Source: an uncultured Prevotellaceae bacterium (lineage in GTDB: Bacteria > Bacteroidota > Bacteroidia > Bacteroidales > Muribaculaceae). From it: DNA of 64,000 bases. The translations under genes were made by a program, and so were the position numbers. The notes below the pieces were generated by a model that saw only the letters and a list, made by a program, of their open reading frames with translations, had not been told where the DNA came from and did no database searches. This document shows, one piece after another, positions 19,004-27,480 of the stretch. The DNA is taken from assembly GCA_900318205.1 (NCBI GenBank), contig ONJS01000004.1:213328-277327 (forward strand). Direction: 5' to 3'. The first letter of the stretch is position 1. Each line of letters begins with the position of its first letter.

Positions 19004-19933
19004 TCAAAGGCGGATGAGGGCGACGCCGGCGAGCATCAGCAGGATGCCGGCAATCTGCAGCCAGGTGATGCGCTTGCGCGGGGCACCGAGCCAGCCGTAG
19101 TGTTCCATCAGCATGCTGAGGGTCAGCTGACCGACGAGCAAAGCCATGGAAAAGACTCCGACACCGACCTTCGGGACGAGCCAAGCATTGCCGAACACAA
19201 TGATAGCGCCGCACAGGCCTCCTGTCCACATCCACCACGGATAGTCACGGCTGAAGGCTTTGCCCACCAATTGGGTCTTTCTGATACAGGTACAAAACAG
19301 CAACAATGCCATCGTGGCAACGAAGAAGGCAACAGTCGTAGCCTGAACAGGATTGCCTACAATGCTCGACAGCTGGGCATAGGCACCAGTGATGCTGGCC
19401 GACAAGCAACCCGAGAGGACCGCCATCAGTTGCCAGAAAGTCTGTCGCGTCCCTGTGCTGGTAGCGGATGCCTGCTGTTTGGTTTTCAAACGAGGCAGGA
19501 CAACCACCAATACCACGCCGACAATAAGCAGCAGCGCACCGATGATACGATTGACGCCCAACGGTATGACCCTGGCACAGAACCAGCCGAAGTGGTCTAT
19601 CAAAAGACTGAAAATCAACTGGCTGAACATCGGTATGATGAGGGCCTGGAGCTGCCCGATTTCCTTAAACAAGTGGATGGCGATGGTAATGGTCACCACA
19701 GCCACGATGCCTACAAACCAACTCCACCAAGGGGCTTCGGCCAGCATCGTTTCGGTCGGCATGATGGGAATCCCCGCCACGAGCGACACCAGCAACAATG
19801 CCAAGGTGGAAACGGTAAAGGACACGAGTGTGGAGACATAGGCAGGACCCACAACCATGCGCAGGCGTGAGTTGGCTGCCGTCTGGAAGGGCATCAACAA
19901 GCCCATTGCCAGTGCTATGATCAGAAAAAACAT
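19004..19933 (-). CDS. DMT-superfamily transporter with two YdcZ (DUF606) halves
   Basis: The 309-residue inner-membrane protein has about ten hydrophobic helices in two homologous halves. The first opens FFLIIALAMGLLMPFQTAAN, the second (from about residue 155) GCLSASITGAYAQLSSIVG; both carry the YdcZ pattern of a helix with a small-residue motif followed by NxxL or QxxL. Substrate unknown. It is the last gene of a long minus-strand run and follows a truncated RhuM fragment by 39 bases. Confidence 0.8.
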   Translation of the reverse strand: MFFLIIALAMGLLMPFQTAANSRLRMVVGPAYVSTLVSFTVSTLALLLVSLVAGIPIMPTETMLAEAPWWSWFVGIVAVVTITIAIHLFKEIGQLQALIIPMFSQLIFSLLIDHFGWFCARVIPLGVNRIIGALLLIVGVVLVVVLPRLKTKQQASATSTGTRQTFWQLMAVLSGCLSASITGAYAQLSSIVGNPVQATTVAFFVATMALLLFCTCIRKTQLVGKAFSRDYPWWMWTGGLCGAIIVFGNAWLVPKVGVGVFSMALLVGQLTLSMLMEHYGWLGAPRKRITWLQIAGILLMLAGVALIRL

Positions 19934-19972
19934 AATTCTCTATTCGTTACTTTGATTGATAAGATTCAGCCT

Positions 19973-20305
19973 TCAAGCCGCTTGTGCATTCCTTGCCCAA
20001 ATGCGGAAGGCTGTGCCTCGCTTGCTTTTGACACGATAGCCTACAGAAATGATGACGTCAAGGTTGTAAACTGCAGTAGGTTTGTACTTGGATAGAGTAT
20101 TATGCAAAATTTGCATATTACTAACCTTCTCCAATTCACCTTCCTTAAATACATTGGAGATGTGACGTGCAATAACTGACTGATCTTTTTGGAACAGTTC
20201 AGCCATCTGGGCTTGTGTCAGCCAGACCGTATCGTTTTCCAGGCGGACATCTATCTGCGTCTGCCCGTCTTCACTCTGATATATGATGATTTTGTTCTCT
20301 TCCAT
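19973..20305 (-). pseudogene. truncated RhuM-family (Fic/KilA-N-associated 'virulence protein') gene
   Basis: The 110 residues match the N-terminal third of RhuM-family proteins (normally more than 300 residues): IIIYQSEDGQTQIDVRLEND, then VWLTQAQMAELFQKDQSVIARHI, SNVFKEGELE, YNLDVIISVGYRVKSKRG and TAFRIWA. The reading frame ends right after that motif, where the family continues into a long C-terminal domain, and the next gene starts 39 bases further on. It therefore looks like a 3'-deleted remnant. RhuM genes usually travel with restriction systems and genomic islands, which suggests old horizontal transfer. Confidence 0.75.
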
Positions 20306-20320
20306 GAAAAAGCCTAATGG

Positions 20321-20863
20321 TTATGCGATTTCCTCGAGGGCGCCTGTCACCGAGTCGATGATGAAACCGCGCACGGTGATGTCGTGGGGCATCAAGGGGT
20401 GGGTCTTGATAGTGGCGACTGTCTTGCGGACTGACTCGGGCGTATCTTTGAAGCCCTCCAGCCACTGGTCAAGGTCAACACCGCACATGCGAATGGTGTT
20501 GAGTGTCTCGTCGGTCACACCACGCTTGACCATCTCCTCGTGGAAGTGGCTGAAACTCATGTGGCATGCACCACAAGTGGAGTGTGCCACCACCATGATT
20601 TCCTCTACGCCCAACTCATAGACGGCAACCACAAGGCTACGCATCGCCGAGTCGAAAGGAGATATGACCAGTCCGCCGGCATTCTTGATGATTTTGGCGT
20701 CACCGTTTTTCAGGCCCAAGGCGGCAGGCAGCAGTTCGGTTAGTCGGGTGTCCATGAATGACAGCACCGCCAACTTCTTGTCGGGGTACTTGTCGGTCAC
20801 ATACTGCTCATAACCCTTGCGGGCAACAAACTCTCGGTTGTATTCAATAATGTTGTCAATCAT
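20321..20863 (-). CDS. beta-class carbonic anhydrase-like protein lacking the first zinc cysteine
   Basis: 180 residues, typical of the short bacterial beta-carbonic anhydrases, which interconvert CO2 and bicarbonate in the cytosol. The Asp-Arg dyad is present (MDTRL, Asp38 and Arg40), as are KIIKNAGG and the second zinc motif HSTC (His94, Cys97). The residue before MDTR, normally the first zinc-ligand Cys (CMDTR), is Phe36, encoded by TTC. The enzyme may be inactive, use another ligand or have a different role. It overlaps the tfoX-like gene by four bases and is translationally coupled to it. Confidence 0.8.
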   Translation of the reverse strand: MIDNIIEYNREFVARKGYEQYVTDKYPDKKLAVLSFMDTRLTELLPAALGLKNGDAKIIKNAGGLVISPFDSAMRSLVVAVYELGVEEIMVVAHSTCGACHMSFSHFHEEMVKRGVTDETLNTIRMCGVDLDQWLEGFKDTPESVRKTVATIKTHPLMPHDITVRGFIIDSVTGALEEIA

Positions 20864-21186
20864 GATTTCCTCTTTTTCTTAGGTTTGGGTTCAGGCAGAG
20901 CTTTGCAGGTCTCGCGCACGAGGGCGGCGAGGTAGTCGCAGTCATCCACATCGGTGATCAGGAAGTAGTCCTTGGCGCCGTCATAGGGCGGACGCAGTTC
21001 CACCGTGCGCAACAGTGCCTTCCCCGCCTCGGTGGGCTTGAGGAAGAAGCAGTCGTCACAGATGAGCCCGAAGATCTTGCCATCGCAATAGATGCCGTAG
21101 TCACCGAACATCTTTTTGACGATGATTTCACCGGCACCGGCACACTGGTCAGCGATATATTGCACAAAGTCCGCGCTGCTTGCCAT
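20860..21186 (-). CDS. TfoX/Sxy N-terminal domain protein
   Basis: 108 residues matching the stand-alone TfoX N-terminal domain: a helix (DFVQYIADQCA), KKMFGDYGIYCDGKIFGLIC, then FLKPTEAGK and a hydrophobic PPYDGAKDYFLI segment. A lysine-rich C-terminus (KPKKKRKS) follows. In Gammaproteobacteria the full-length protein regulates competence; single-domain versions in Bacteroidetes have no established role. It lies three bases after the nitroreductase and overlaps the carbonic anhydrase-like gene by four bases. Confidence 0.85.
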   Translation of the reverse strand: MASSADFVQYIADQCAGAGEIIVKKMFGDYGIYCDGKIFGLICDDCFFLKPTEAGKALLRTVELRPPYDGAKDYFLITDVDDCDYLAALVRETCKALPEPKPKKKRKS

Positions 21187-21189
21187 GTG

Positions 21190-21720
21190 TTATTTTACAA
21201 TTCTGAAGTAATCGTACTTGCGTACTTTGGGCGGTATCGGCTCGGCGGCTGGATAACCCAAGGCGATGGAACCAATACCCATCAGTCCGTCAGGAAGGCC
21301 AAACTGGCGCATCAAGGCTTTACCCTCTTCGGTGTCAAACATCTCCCGCTCACGATGAATCCAGCAAGAGCCTAAACCGATGGCATGGGCAGCGTTCATC
21401 ATATTGCCCAGCACCAATGAGCCGTCATAGACAGCGTTAGGCCATATCTCGGGCCGCGAGCCGAAGACAAGCACGATGGTGGGAGCGCCGTAATAGGGAT
21501 TCCCGTTCATACCCAGTATCTCGGCATTCATTTTGACCAACTGTGCAACAATGGCGGGATTCTGCACGGCTACTATCCACGGATCCTGGCGCCCCATAGC
21601 CGTCGGAGCAAAGGCACCTGCCTCGAGTACAGCCTGCAGTTCCTCATCAGTAATCTGCTCGGCTTTAAACTGACGAACACTGCGGCGCTCTCGCAATGCT
21701 TTTAATACTTCGTTATCCAT
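21190..21720 (-). CDS. nitroreductase family FMN oxidoreductase
   Basis: 176 residues of the NfsA/FRP nitroreductase fold. Family elements: RRSVRQF (residues 12-18, FMN phosphate binding), AGAFAPTAMGRQDPWIVAV, a central dimer helix (GSLVLGNMMNAAHAIGLGSCWI) and the GIGSIALGYP segment near the C-terminus. It should bind FMN and reduce quinone-like or nitro compounds with NAD(P)H in the cytosol. Start is ATG 21720. It is part of the packed run from 22824 down to 20321. Confidence 0.88.
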   Translation of the reverse strand: MDNEVLKALRERRSVRQFKAEQITDEELQAVLEAGAFAPTAMGRQDPWIVAVQNPAIVAQLVKMNAEILGMNGNPYYGAPTIVLVFGSRPEIWPNAVYDGSLVLGNMMNAAHAIGLGSCWIHREREMFDTEEGKALMRQFGLPDGLMGIGSIALGYPAAEPIPPKVRKYDYFRIVK

Positions 21721-21745
21721 AATAGTACTTATTCTAAGTTACTCT

Positions 21746-22243
21746 TTATTCACGCACAGCCTTGGGGGTCCAATTCTGGAAGAAACTGAGCACCTTCTTT
21801 TGGTTATAGCCCTTGCCCTCCTCGAGCAGTCCCGAGTCCTGAATGTGGAGAACATTACCCTGCTCGTCGAGCACAACCAGCACGGGGAAGCCAAAACGCC
21901 CGGCATTGTTGAGCCGCTTCATCAAGGCCTTGCCCACCTCACCTGCCTTGCGGGGATGGTAATTGGCGTGGATATAGACGAAGTTCTGCTCAATGACGCT
22001 GTTGATGGTGCTGTCATTGGTGATGAAGTCGGCAAAACGCAGGCACCACGGGCACCAGTTGCCACCCACTTGGCAGATGACGAACTTGCCCTCGGTCTGA
22101 GCCTGGGCAACGGCCTGGTCAATCTGCTCCAGCGGGTTGATGTTCTCGTTATATACCTTCTTGAGTGCCGTCTGTTCCTGGGCATGAGCCGCCATGGAAA
22201 ACAGTGCGACGGCAAGCACTACGATAGTCAATATCTTCTTCAT
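21746..22243 (-). CDS. exported thioredoxin-fold protein (CPWC)
   Basis: 165 residues with a signal peptide (MKKILTIVVLAVALFSMAAHAQ). The redox motif is Cys64-Pro-Trp-Cys67 within GGNWCPWCLRF, and the cis-proline region is FGFPVLVVLDEQG. The layout resembles DUF255/thioredoxin-like periplasmic proteins that reduce or isomerise disulfides, or support cytochrome maturation. It sits 14 bases after the thioesterase gene and 25 before the nitroreductase, so a redox-linked operon is plausible. Confidence 0.85.
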   Translation of the reverse strand: MKKILTIVVLAVALFSMAAHAQEQTALKKVYNENINPLEQIDQAVAQAQTEGKFVICQVGGNWCPWCLRFADFITNDSTINSVIEQNFVYIHANYHPRKAGEVGKALMKRLNNAGRFGFPVLVVLDEQGNVLHIQDSGLLEEGKGYNQKKVLSFFQNWTPKAVRE

Positions 22244-22257
22244 AATGATTACTGTTA

Positions 22258-22629
22258 TTATAGTCTTGACATAAATTTCTCGCGATCAACGATAAAGCGC
22301 AGGTGAGTCCCCTCACCGAGTAGCGTGTCGCCGCAACGGGCCTCGACCTTGAACTCGATTTTCTTACCGTCAACTTTGGTTACCGTGGCGGTCGCCGTGA
22401 CGGTATCACCCAACTTGCTGGGCTTGAGGTGGGATGAGGCAATGTGCCCACCCACGGTGGTACTGCCTTCGGGCAAATGGTCAGCCACGGCCAGCATGGC
22501 GGCGTTCTCCATGAGCGCCATCATCGACGGTGTAGCCAGTACGGGCATGTCGCCCGAACCCAGTGCGATTGCCGTTACGGCCTCGGTTACTGTCAGTTCA
22601 CTGGTATGGGATTGTCCTGTTTCAATCAT
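22258..22629 (-). CDS. hot-dog fold thioesterase (FlK-like)
   Basis: 123 residues. The pattern LATPSMMALMENAAMLAV, with a Glu on the helix, then GGHIASSHLKPSKLGDTVTATATV matches the FlK/4-hydroxybenzoyl-CoA thioesterase-like hot-dog family (single hot-dog domain, acyl-CoA hydrolysis). The position of Thr/Glu/His in FlK is paralleled by Thr33, Glu41 and the His of GGH. Substrate unknown. The product is cytosolic. Confidence 0.78.
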   Translation of the reverse strand: MIETGQSHTSELTVTEAVTAIALGSGDMPVLATPSMMALMENAAMLAVADHLPEGSTTVGGHIASSHLKPSKLGDTVTATATVTKVDGKKIEFKVEARCGDTLLGEGTHLRFIVDREKFMSRL

Positions 22630-22641
22630 GGGAATAAAAAC

Positions 22642-22824
22642 TTAATATTTGTTGAAACCGTACAGTTCCCTCAACTCGGCTTTCTTCTCATCGCTCAAAC
22701 GGGTGAAATAACTTTTCCATCCCGGGCAAAAGTTGATGTGCCAGCGCCAGAATTTACCTAATACCGAATTGGGCTTCTTGTGGTAATGAGCCCTGAACTT
22801 GCAGTTTTCGCAGATATGTGCCAT
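22642..22824 (-). CDS. small cysteine-containing conserved protein
   Basis: 60 residues. It opens MAHICENCKFRAHY with a CxxC pair, and has a third Cys in HINFCPGW, so a metal site is possible but incomplete. From memory, near-identical short proteins occur across Bacteroidales next to housekeeping genes; no function is known. The gene is 12 bases upstream of the thioesterase and 33 bases downstream of the CotH lipoprotein stop. Confidence 0.7.
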   Translation of the reverse strand: MAHICENCKFRAHYHKKPNSVLGKFWRWHINFCPGWKSYFTRLSDEKKAELRELYGFNKY

Positions 22825-22857
22825 TTGAGTTCTAAGTTTTAAATTGTTAGCTATTTG

Positions 22858-24270
22858 TTATTGCTGGTAATCCAGCTGACGGTCCATCCAGGCGAGGCGC
22901 TCAAGGAGCCATTGCCTGATGTGGGAAATCTCATCGTTATAGTCAATTGCGGCATAGTGGTTGGGCCACTTCTTTTCAGTTCCCCAGCGAGGCCAGGCAC
23001 GGCTGTTGCGTTGTTCTGCGCCATGAGACGTGAGCACCGCCGCCAACGAGTCAAGGGTTGCCATGATGCGCTCATTGCTCATATTTCCGTTGCGGTACTG
23101 AGCCCAACGTGCCTTGACCTGAGCGGTATAATTGGGATCGTTATTCAGGACATACCACCAGAAGGGTACCAGATGCACTTCCTTCTCCTGATACATGATG
23201 TTGTTGTTCTGATACATCCAGGTATCGGTGCGCCAACTCTGACGGTAATCGGCGTTGCCGTATGCCAGGTCGGTGTCCCAGATCACCATCTTGAAGCGCG
23301 GGTCAACACTGTCGCGCCGCTTGTAGAATTTCCCACTCAATCGATAGGCATCAACATTGTGGCACAACTCCATCATCAACTGGTAATCGATAAACGACTG
23401 CACGTCGATATAGTTGGTATAGTCACCTGCCATCAGTGCGGCCTCCATCGCATCAATGCGGCTGTTGATATAGCTGACTTGTACCGGTTTCAACTCGTCA
23501 TAGTCGGGCGACTTGTACTGGAACCGGATAATCTGGTTGAGATAGGGCTTTCCCGCCGTGTCCACCGGATGATGCTTGGAGATATAAATCACATCATCGT
23601 TGCAGTCCACTTCCATGAGGTAATCGCCCGTGATGGCATCGCCCTCAGTTCTCGGTTTAGTCAGGTTCAGGCGGTGCTTCCCCTTGGAAACCACCTCGGC
23701 AAGGATATACACGCCGTAGTAGATGCCGTCAACAAAGAGTTCACAATGGCGTCCCTGCGGCACATACTCCATCCACGGCCTCGCCAATTCAAAGGTCAGC
23801 AGGTCGCGTATCATGCTCCTGTCAGCGTATGGCGCCAACAGTGCCCAGTTGTTGTCCTTGCCCATCCCCAACAGAGAGACTTTCTGTTTCTTGCCGTCAT
23901 ATTTCAACTCATCGTTGAGCGTGCGGAAGGAGTAAGGTTTCTTGGGGCTGTCATTGTAAGTGGAGTTACCACGATGACGCACGGCGATATAGCCGTCATA
24001 GTCGATGTGCTGCCCGGGATGGGCGATGGTGTCGGCATAATTCATCCTACCCTCCCCGTTCCAGATGATTTTCATGTGTCCGCCGATGCGTTTATCGCGC
24101 ATGATGGAGTCACCGTCCACATCAATCCACACGATGGGCAGATTGGTCGAGTCAAGTTGTATGTTCTTGTCAGCAGGCGGGAAATTGTGCACGACAGGCT
24201 TGACGCAAGCCCCCAGGGCCAGCATCATCACTGCCATCAGAACCACCTGCGGCAGACGCCATATCTTCAC
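22858..24270 (-). CDS. CotH kinase-family lipoprotein
   Basis: About 470 residues, the fifth CotH-like protein in the window and the only one without a dockerin. The N-terminus ending MMLALGAC is a lipoprotein signal. The CotH fold is recognisable by HRGNSTYNDSPKKPYSFR (glycine-rich-loop-like), LGMGKDNNWALLAPY, MIRDLLTFELAR, HNVDAYRLSGKFYKRRD and the metal-binding WDTDLAYGN. CotH proteins are atypical protein kinases; B. subtilis CotH phosphorylates spore-coat proteins. The frame opens at a GTG at 24285, but the promoter at 24290-24320 puts transcription at about that base, so the GTG at 24270 (giving M-K-I-W-R) is preferred. Substrate unknown; exposure on a membrane surface is inferred. Confidence 0.8.
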   Translation of the reverse strand: MKIWRLPQVVLMAVMMLALGACVKPVVHNFPPADKNIQLDSTNLPIVWIDVDGDSIMRDKRIGGHMKIIWNGEGRMNYADTIAHPGQHIDYDGYIAVRHRGNSTYNDSPKKPYSFRTLNDELKYDGKKQKVSLLGMGKDNNWALLAPYADRSMIRDLLTFELARPWMEYVPQGRHCELFVDGIYYGVYILAEVVSKGKHRLNLTKPRTEGDAITGDYLMEVDCNDDVIYISKHHPVDTAGKPYLNQIIRFQYKSPDYDELKPVQVSYINSRIDAMEAALMAGDYTNYIDVQSFIDYQLMMELCHNVDAYRLSGKFYKRRDSVDPRFKMVIWDTDLAYGNADYRQSWRTDTWMYQNNNIMYQEKEVHLVPFWWYVLNNDPNYTAQVKARWAQYRNGNMSNERIMATLDSLAAVLTSHGAEQRNSRAWPRWGTEKKWPNHYAAIDYNDEISHIRQWLLERLAWMDRQLDYQQ

Positions 24271-24289
24271 TTTACTTGTTTTCACACCG

Positions 24290-24320
24290 CAAAGTTACAC
24301 AAAAAAGCGCAAAGTTCAAA
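24290..24320 (-). promoter_or_regulatory. promoter of the CotH lipoprotein gene
   Basis: Minus strand: TTTG (24317-24320), a 19-base spacer, TAACTTTG (24290-24297). Confidence 0.65.
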
Positions 24321-24343
24321 AGTTGGTAAAAAACGATAGAAAA

Positions 24344-24375
24344 GTTGCATATTACAATTTTTTGTGGTAATTTTG
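24344..24375 (+). promoter_or_regulatory. promoter of the S24-type repressor gene
   Basis: GTTG (24344-24347), a 20-base spacer, TAATTTTG (24368-24375). It is back-to-back with the CotH promoter; the two -33 regions are only about 23 bases apart, so a factor bound here could affect both. Confidence 0.6.
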
Positions 24376-24416
24376 CCGCAAAATAATGAAAACACATCAC
24401 AAATCTCACAGTAACA

Positions 24417-25103
24417 ATGGACTCACAAAAGAATGCTGAAATCATTGCCCGCATCAAGTACTTGATGAAAGAAATGGGCATGCGCCAGGTGCAATTTGCC
24501 CAGCGCATCGGGGTTGACACCTCCAACCTGTCTAAGTATCTCAATGCCCACATGCCGCTCAGCGACTCGTTCCTCAACCGCCTGGTAGTGAATCTGGGCG
24601 TTTCCAAGGAATGGCTCATCGACGGTACCGACCTGCCCTTCGGCAAGACCCCTGTAAGGATTGACAACGGTACTGCGCCAACAGTTGCCAGCAGTGAAAC
24701 GGGAACCCCAGTCTATGACGTGGATGCCACGGCAGGCACTGCATCGGGCCGCAACGAACTGTTCGCCACCGAGAACATCGTGGGATGGGTCAACCTGCCC
24801 AATGTGAGCCCGCATTGCCGCATCGTGCGCGTGAGTGGCGACTCGATGGCACCGGTCATCATGGACGGTGACTTTGTTGCCGTGCGCGAGGTGAGCAATT
24901 TCAACCAGATTTATTGGGGACAAATCTATATTGTCCAACTCGATGACTTCAGGTTGGTAAAGTATGTGCGCCGACACACTGACCCCAACATGGTGGTCCT
25001 GCGCAGTGAGAACCCGAATTATGATGACATGGACGTGCGCCGCAGCGACATCCACGAGATGCTGCTCGTGCAACACGTCCTGCACCTTAATTCAAGGCTT
25101 TAG
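24417..25103 (+). CDS. S24-family HTH repressor (LexA/CI-like)
   Basis: 228 residues. Residues 20-62 form an XRE-like HTH (MRQVQFAQRIGVDTSNLSKY). After a Thr/Ala-rich linker, residues 115-215 are an S24 peptidase domain with Ser143 (GDSMAP) and Lys182 (RLVKYV). Such proteins self-cleave on a RecA-linked signal (LexA, phage CI) or act as stress-responsive repressors. An obvious Ala-Gly cleavage bond is not certain (DATAGTAS near residue 104-110). No phage genes surround it, so a host regulator is more likely. It is divergent from the CotH lipoprotein. Confidence 0.85.
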   Translation: MDSQKNAEIIARIKYLMKEMGMRQVQFAQRIGVDTSNLSKYLNAHMPLSDSFLNRLVVNLGVSKEWLIDGTDLPFGKTPVRIDNGTAPTVASSETGTPVYDVDATAGTASGRNELFATENIVGWVNLPNVSPHCRIVRVSGDSMAPVIMDGDFVAVREVSNFNQIYWGQIYIVQLDDFRLVKYVRRHTDPNMVVLRSENPNYDDMDVRRSDIHEMLLVQHVLHLNSRL

Positions 25104-25132
25104 GCTTTAGATGTTAGGCTTTAGGCTGCTTT
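25099..25132. repeat. short TTAGGCTTTAGATGTTAGG repeat block
   Basis: Copies of TTAGGCTTTAG and TAGATGTTAGGCTTT occupy the gap after the repressor gene. The reverse complement of TAGATGTTAGGCTTT recurs at 37311-37325, inside the 3' end of a DUF6056 gene. Related GTTAGRA blocks lie at 58985-59033 and 60512-60545. Confidence 0.55.
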
Positions 25133-25159
25133 TTTGACTAATTATTTTTACTGACTACA

Positions 25160-26377
25160 ATGAATATCCATTACCATACACTCCCTAACGGGCTGCGCCT
25201 GGTCCATGTCCACACCGCCAATCAGGTGGCGTGGTGCGGTCTCGCCATCAATGCGGGCAGCCGCGACGAACGAGAAGGGCACTACGGACTGGCCCACTTT
25301 GTGGAGCACACCATCTTCAAGGGGACAACGCATCGCCGCGCCTGGCACATCCTCAACCGTATGGAACGCGTGGGCGGCGAACTGAACGCCTATACCACCA
25401 AAGAGGGCACCATGATCTACTCGGTGTTTCCTCACGAGCATCTGCCGCGCGCCATTGACCTGCTGGCCGACCTGGTGCAATGGTCAGTCTTCCCACAGGA
25501 GGAGCTGGACCGCGAACGTGACGTCGTGCTTGAAGAGGCTGCCAGCTACCGCGACACGCCCAGCGATGCCGTGTATGACGACTTTGAAGACCTGCTGTTT
25601 GGCGGCAGCGAACTGGGGCACAACATCCTGGGGCGGAAAGAGGACCTGGAACAACTCACCCGTGAGGACTGCATGAGTTACCTGAAGAATCTGTACGTTC
25701 CCGACAACATGGCATTTTTCTCGGTAGGTCCCGAGCGCCCCGAGCGGGTATTCCGCTTGGCAGAAAAATGCTTCGGTCCGATGAGCCATGCCATGGCAGC
25801 TCGCCACCGTAGCACGCCGCAGCATGTAGAGCCTTTCAAGAAGGTCATCAAGATTGGCACCCATCAGGCCCACACCATTGTCGGAGCACGCGTGCCCGAC
25901 ATGAAACACCCCCTGCGCTATGCGTTGATGCTGCTGAATAACATCCTAGGTGGCCCAGGCATGAATTCCCTGCTCAATGTGGAACTGCGTGAGCGCCGCG
26001 GCTATGTCTATACAGTCGAGTCCACGCTGTCGATGCTCAGTGACTGTGGCTGGATGGAAATCTACCTGGGCTGCGACCCCGATGACGTGCGCTCCAGCCT
26101 GCGTGTCATTGAACACATCACCAGCCGCTTGGGACAAGACCTCATGACCGAGCGACGCCTGGAGGCCTACAAGAAGCAGTATTGCGGACAAATGGTTGTC
26201 GCCGCCGACAGCACCGAATTCATTGCGATGCGTGCCGGTCGGGGACTGCTCTATCACGGTAACGTGGCGACCATCGATGACACCATCGCCCGCATCATGG
26301 CTGTCACACCCGAGCAGATTGCCCAGGCTGCATCCTTCCTCAAGGCCGACCGCCTGTCTTCCCTCACTTTCCAGTAA
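25160..26377 (+). CDS. M16-family zinc metallopeptidase (pitrilysin/processing peptidase-like)
   Basis: 405 residues, a single-chain M16B peptidase. The inverted zinc motif HxxEH is H46-F-V-E49-H50, with the third ligand Glu near residue 125 (VVLEEAASYRDTP). The second half shows the inactive M16 domain with GGPGMNSLLNVELRERRGYVYTVES, including the Arg-Tyr pair that binds substrate. There is no signal peptide, so it is cytosolic or loosely exported. The substrate is unknown; related enzymes degrade short peptides. Confidence 0.9.
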   Translation: MNIHYHTLPNGLRLVHVHTANQVAWCGLAINAGSRDEREGHYGLAHFVEHTIFKGTTHRRAWHILNRMERVGGELNAYTTKEGTMIYSVFPHEHLPRAIDLLADLVQWSVFPQEELDRERDVVLEEAASYRDTPSDAVYDDFEDLLFGGSELGHNILGRKEDLEQLTREDCMSYLKNLYVPDNMAFFSVGPERPERVFRLAEKCFGPMSHAMAARHRSTPQHVEPFKKVIKIGTHQAHTIVGARVPDMKHPLRYALMLLNNILGGPGMNSLLNVELRERRGYVYTVESTLSMLSDCGWMEIYLGCDPDDVRSSLRVIEHITSRLGQDLMTERRLEAYKKQYCGQMVVAADSTEFIAMRAGRGLLYHGNVATIDDTIARIMAVTPEQIAQAASFLKADRLSSLTFQ

Positions 26378-26406
26378 GGGCCGATTGACGATTAAAAAGT
26401 GAATTA

Positions 26407-26438
26407 CTTGCAAGATTGGTGAATAATGACTACTTTCG
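26407..26438 (+). promoter_or_regulatory. promoter of the GT2 pair
   Basis: CTTG (26407-26410), a 20-base spacer, TACTTTCG (26431-26438), 29 bases before the ATG at 26468. Confidence 0.6.
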
Positions 26439-26467
26439 TGCCAATTAAATCAATGAGATGATTGAAG

Positions 26468-27406
26468 ATGAAAAAGATTTCAATACTCATACCGTGCTAT
26501 AACGAGGAGAAATCCCTGCCGCTGCTATACCCTGAACTGGTCAAACTCATGGACGGCAACCCCAACTATGAGTGGGAACTCATGTTTGTCAACGACGGCA
26601 GCCGCGACGACACCTTAAAGGTGTTGCAACAGCTGCGCCAGCAGGACAAGCGCGTCAACTACGTGGACCTGTCGCGCAACTTCGGCAAGGAGAATGCCAT
26701 GCTGGCGGGCTTCGACTACGTGACCGGCGACTGCATGGTCATCATCGATGCTGACCTGCAGCACCCGCCGACGCTCATCCCCGAGATGATACGCTGGTGG
26801 GAGCAGGGCTATGACGACGTGTATGCCAAACGCAAATCGCGCGGCAAGGAGAGCTGGCTGCGCAAGCACTTGTCGCTGCGGTTCTACAAGATATTGCAAA
26901 GCTCGTCGCGCTTTGACGTGCTGCAGAATGTGGGCGACTTCCGCCTGCTGGACCGCTGCTGCATCAATGCCTTGAAAAAGCTGCGCGAGAGCGAGCGCTA
27001 CACCAAGGGCATGTACAGTTGGATCGGCTTCAAGAAGAAGGACGTCGAGTTTGAGCAGGGCGACCGCATCGCCGGTGAGTCCTCATGGAACTACAGGCAA
27101 CTGTTCTCGTTTGCCATCGACGGCATCACCTCATTCACGTCGGCGCCATTGCGCATCTCCACGGTCATGGGGTTTATCGTCTCGCTGCTTGCCTTCCTCT
27201 ACATGATTTATGTGTTCATCAAGGCGCTCATCTGGGGAGACCCCGTGCAGGGCTATCCCACGCTGGTGATTCTCATCCTGTTCCTGGGCGGTATCCAGAT
27301 GATTTCGCTGGGCATCATCGGCGAGTACATCGGGCGCATCTACAACGAGACAAAAAACCGCCCCGACTACATCGTGCGTGAGTTCAACGAAAGCAAAGTC
27401 CTGTAA
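26468..27406 (+). CDS. GT2 polyprenyl-phosphate glycosyltransferase (GtrB/DPM1-like)
   Basis: 312 residues. The GT2 domain has ISILIPCYNEE at the start, MFVNDGSRD, a DXD-like IDADLQ (about residue 97-102) and the SRNFGKENAMLAGFD motif of undecaprenyl-phosphate glucosyl/mannosyl-transferases. Two C-terminal membrane helices (FIVSLLAFLYMIYVFIKAL and the LVILILFLGGIQMISLGIIG region) end in GEYIGRIYNETKNRP, as in GtrB and ArnC. The product should attach a sugar to undecaprenyl phosphate at the cytosolic face. It is about 75-80% similar to the next gene by eye. The TTG at 26462 is not the likely start. Confidence 0.88.
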   Translation: MKKISILIPCYNEEKSLPLLYPELVKLMDGNPNYEWELMFVNDGSRDDTLKVLQQLRQQDKRVNYVDLSRNFGKENAMLAGFDYVTGDCMVIIDADLQHPPTLIPEMIRWWEQGYDDVYAKRKSRGKESWLRKHLSLRFYKILQSSSRFDVLQNVGDFRLLDRCCINALKKLRESERYTKGMYSWIGFKKKDVEFEQGDRIAGESSWNYRQLFSFAIDGITSFTSAPLRISTVMGFIVSLLAFLYMIYVFIKALIWGDPVQGYPTLVILILFLGGIQMISLGIIGEYIGRIYNETKNRPDYIVREFNESKVL

Positions 27407-27480
27407 CCATCAGGATTACGAGAACGACAAGACACCCAGTTTCAGAAACATTGCAACCCAATCCATAGAAAGTGACTGAC

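Noticed and set aside
18962-19870. A 302-codon plus-strand frame across the DMT transporter
   Set aside because: Composition is Gln/His/Asp-rich, typical of the complement of membrane helices; the transporter frame is clearly the coding one.
22855-24339. A 494-codon open frame opposite the CotH lipoprotein gene
   Set aside because: It lacks family motifs and mirrors the codon bias of the CotH gene on the other strand; the same effect appears opposite the dockerin CotH genes and the FAD/Fe-S gene.
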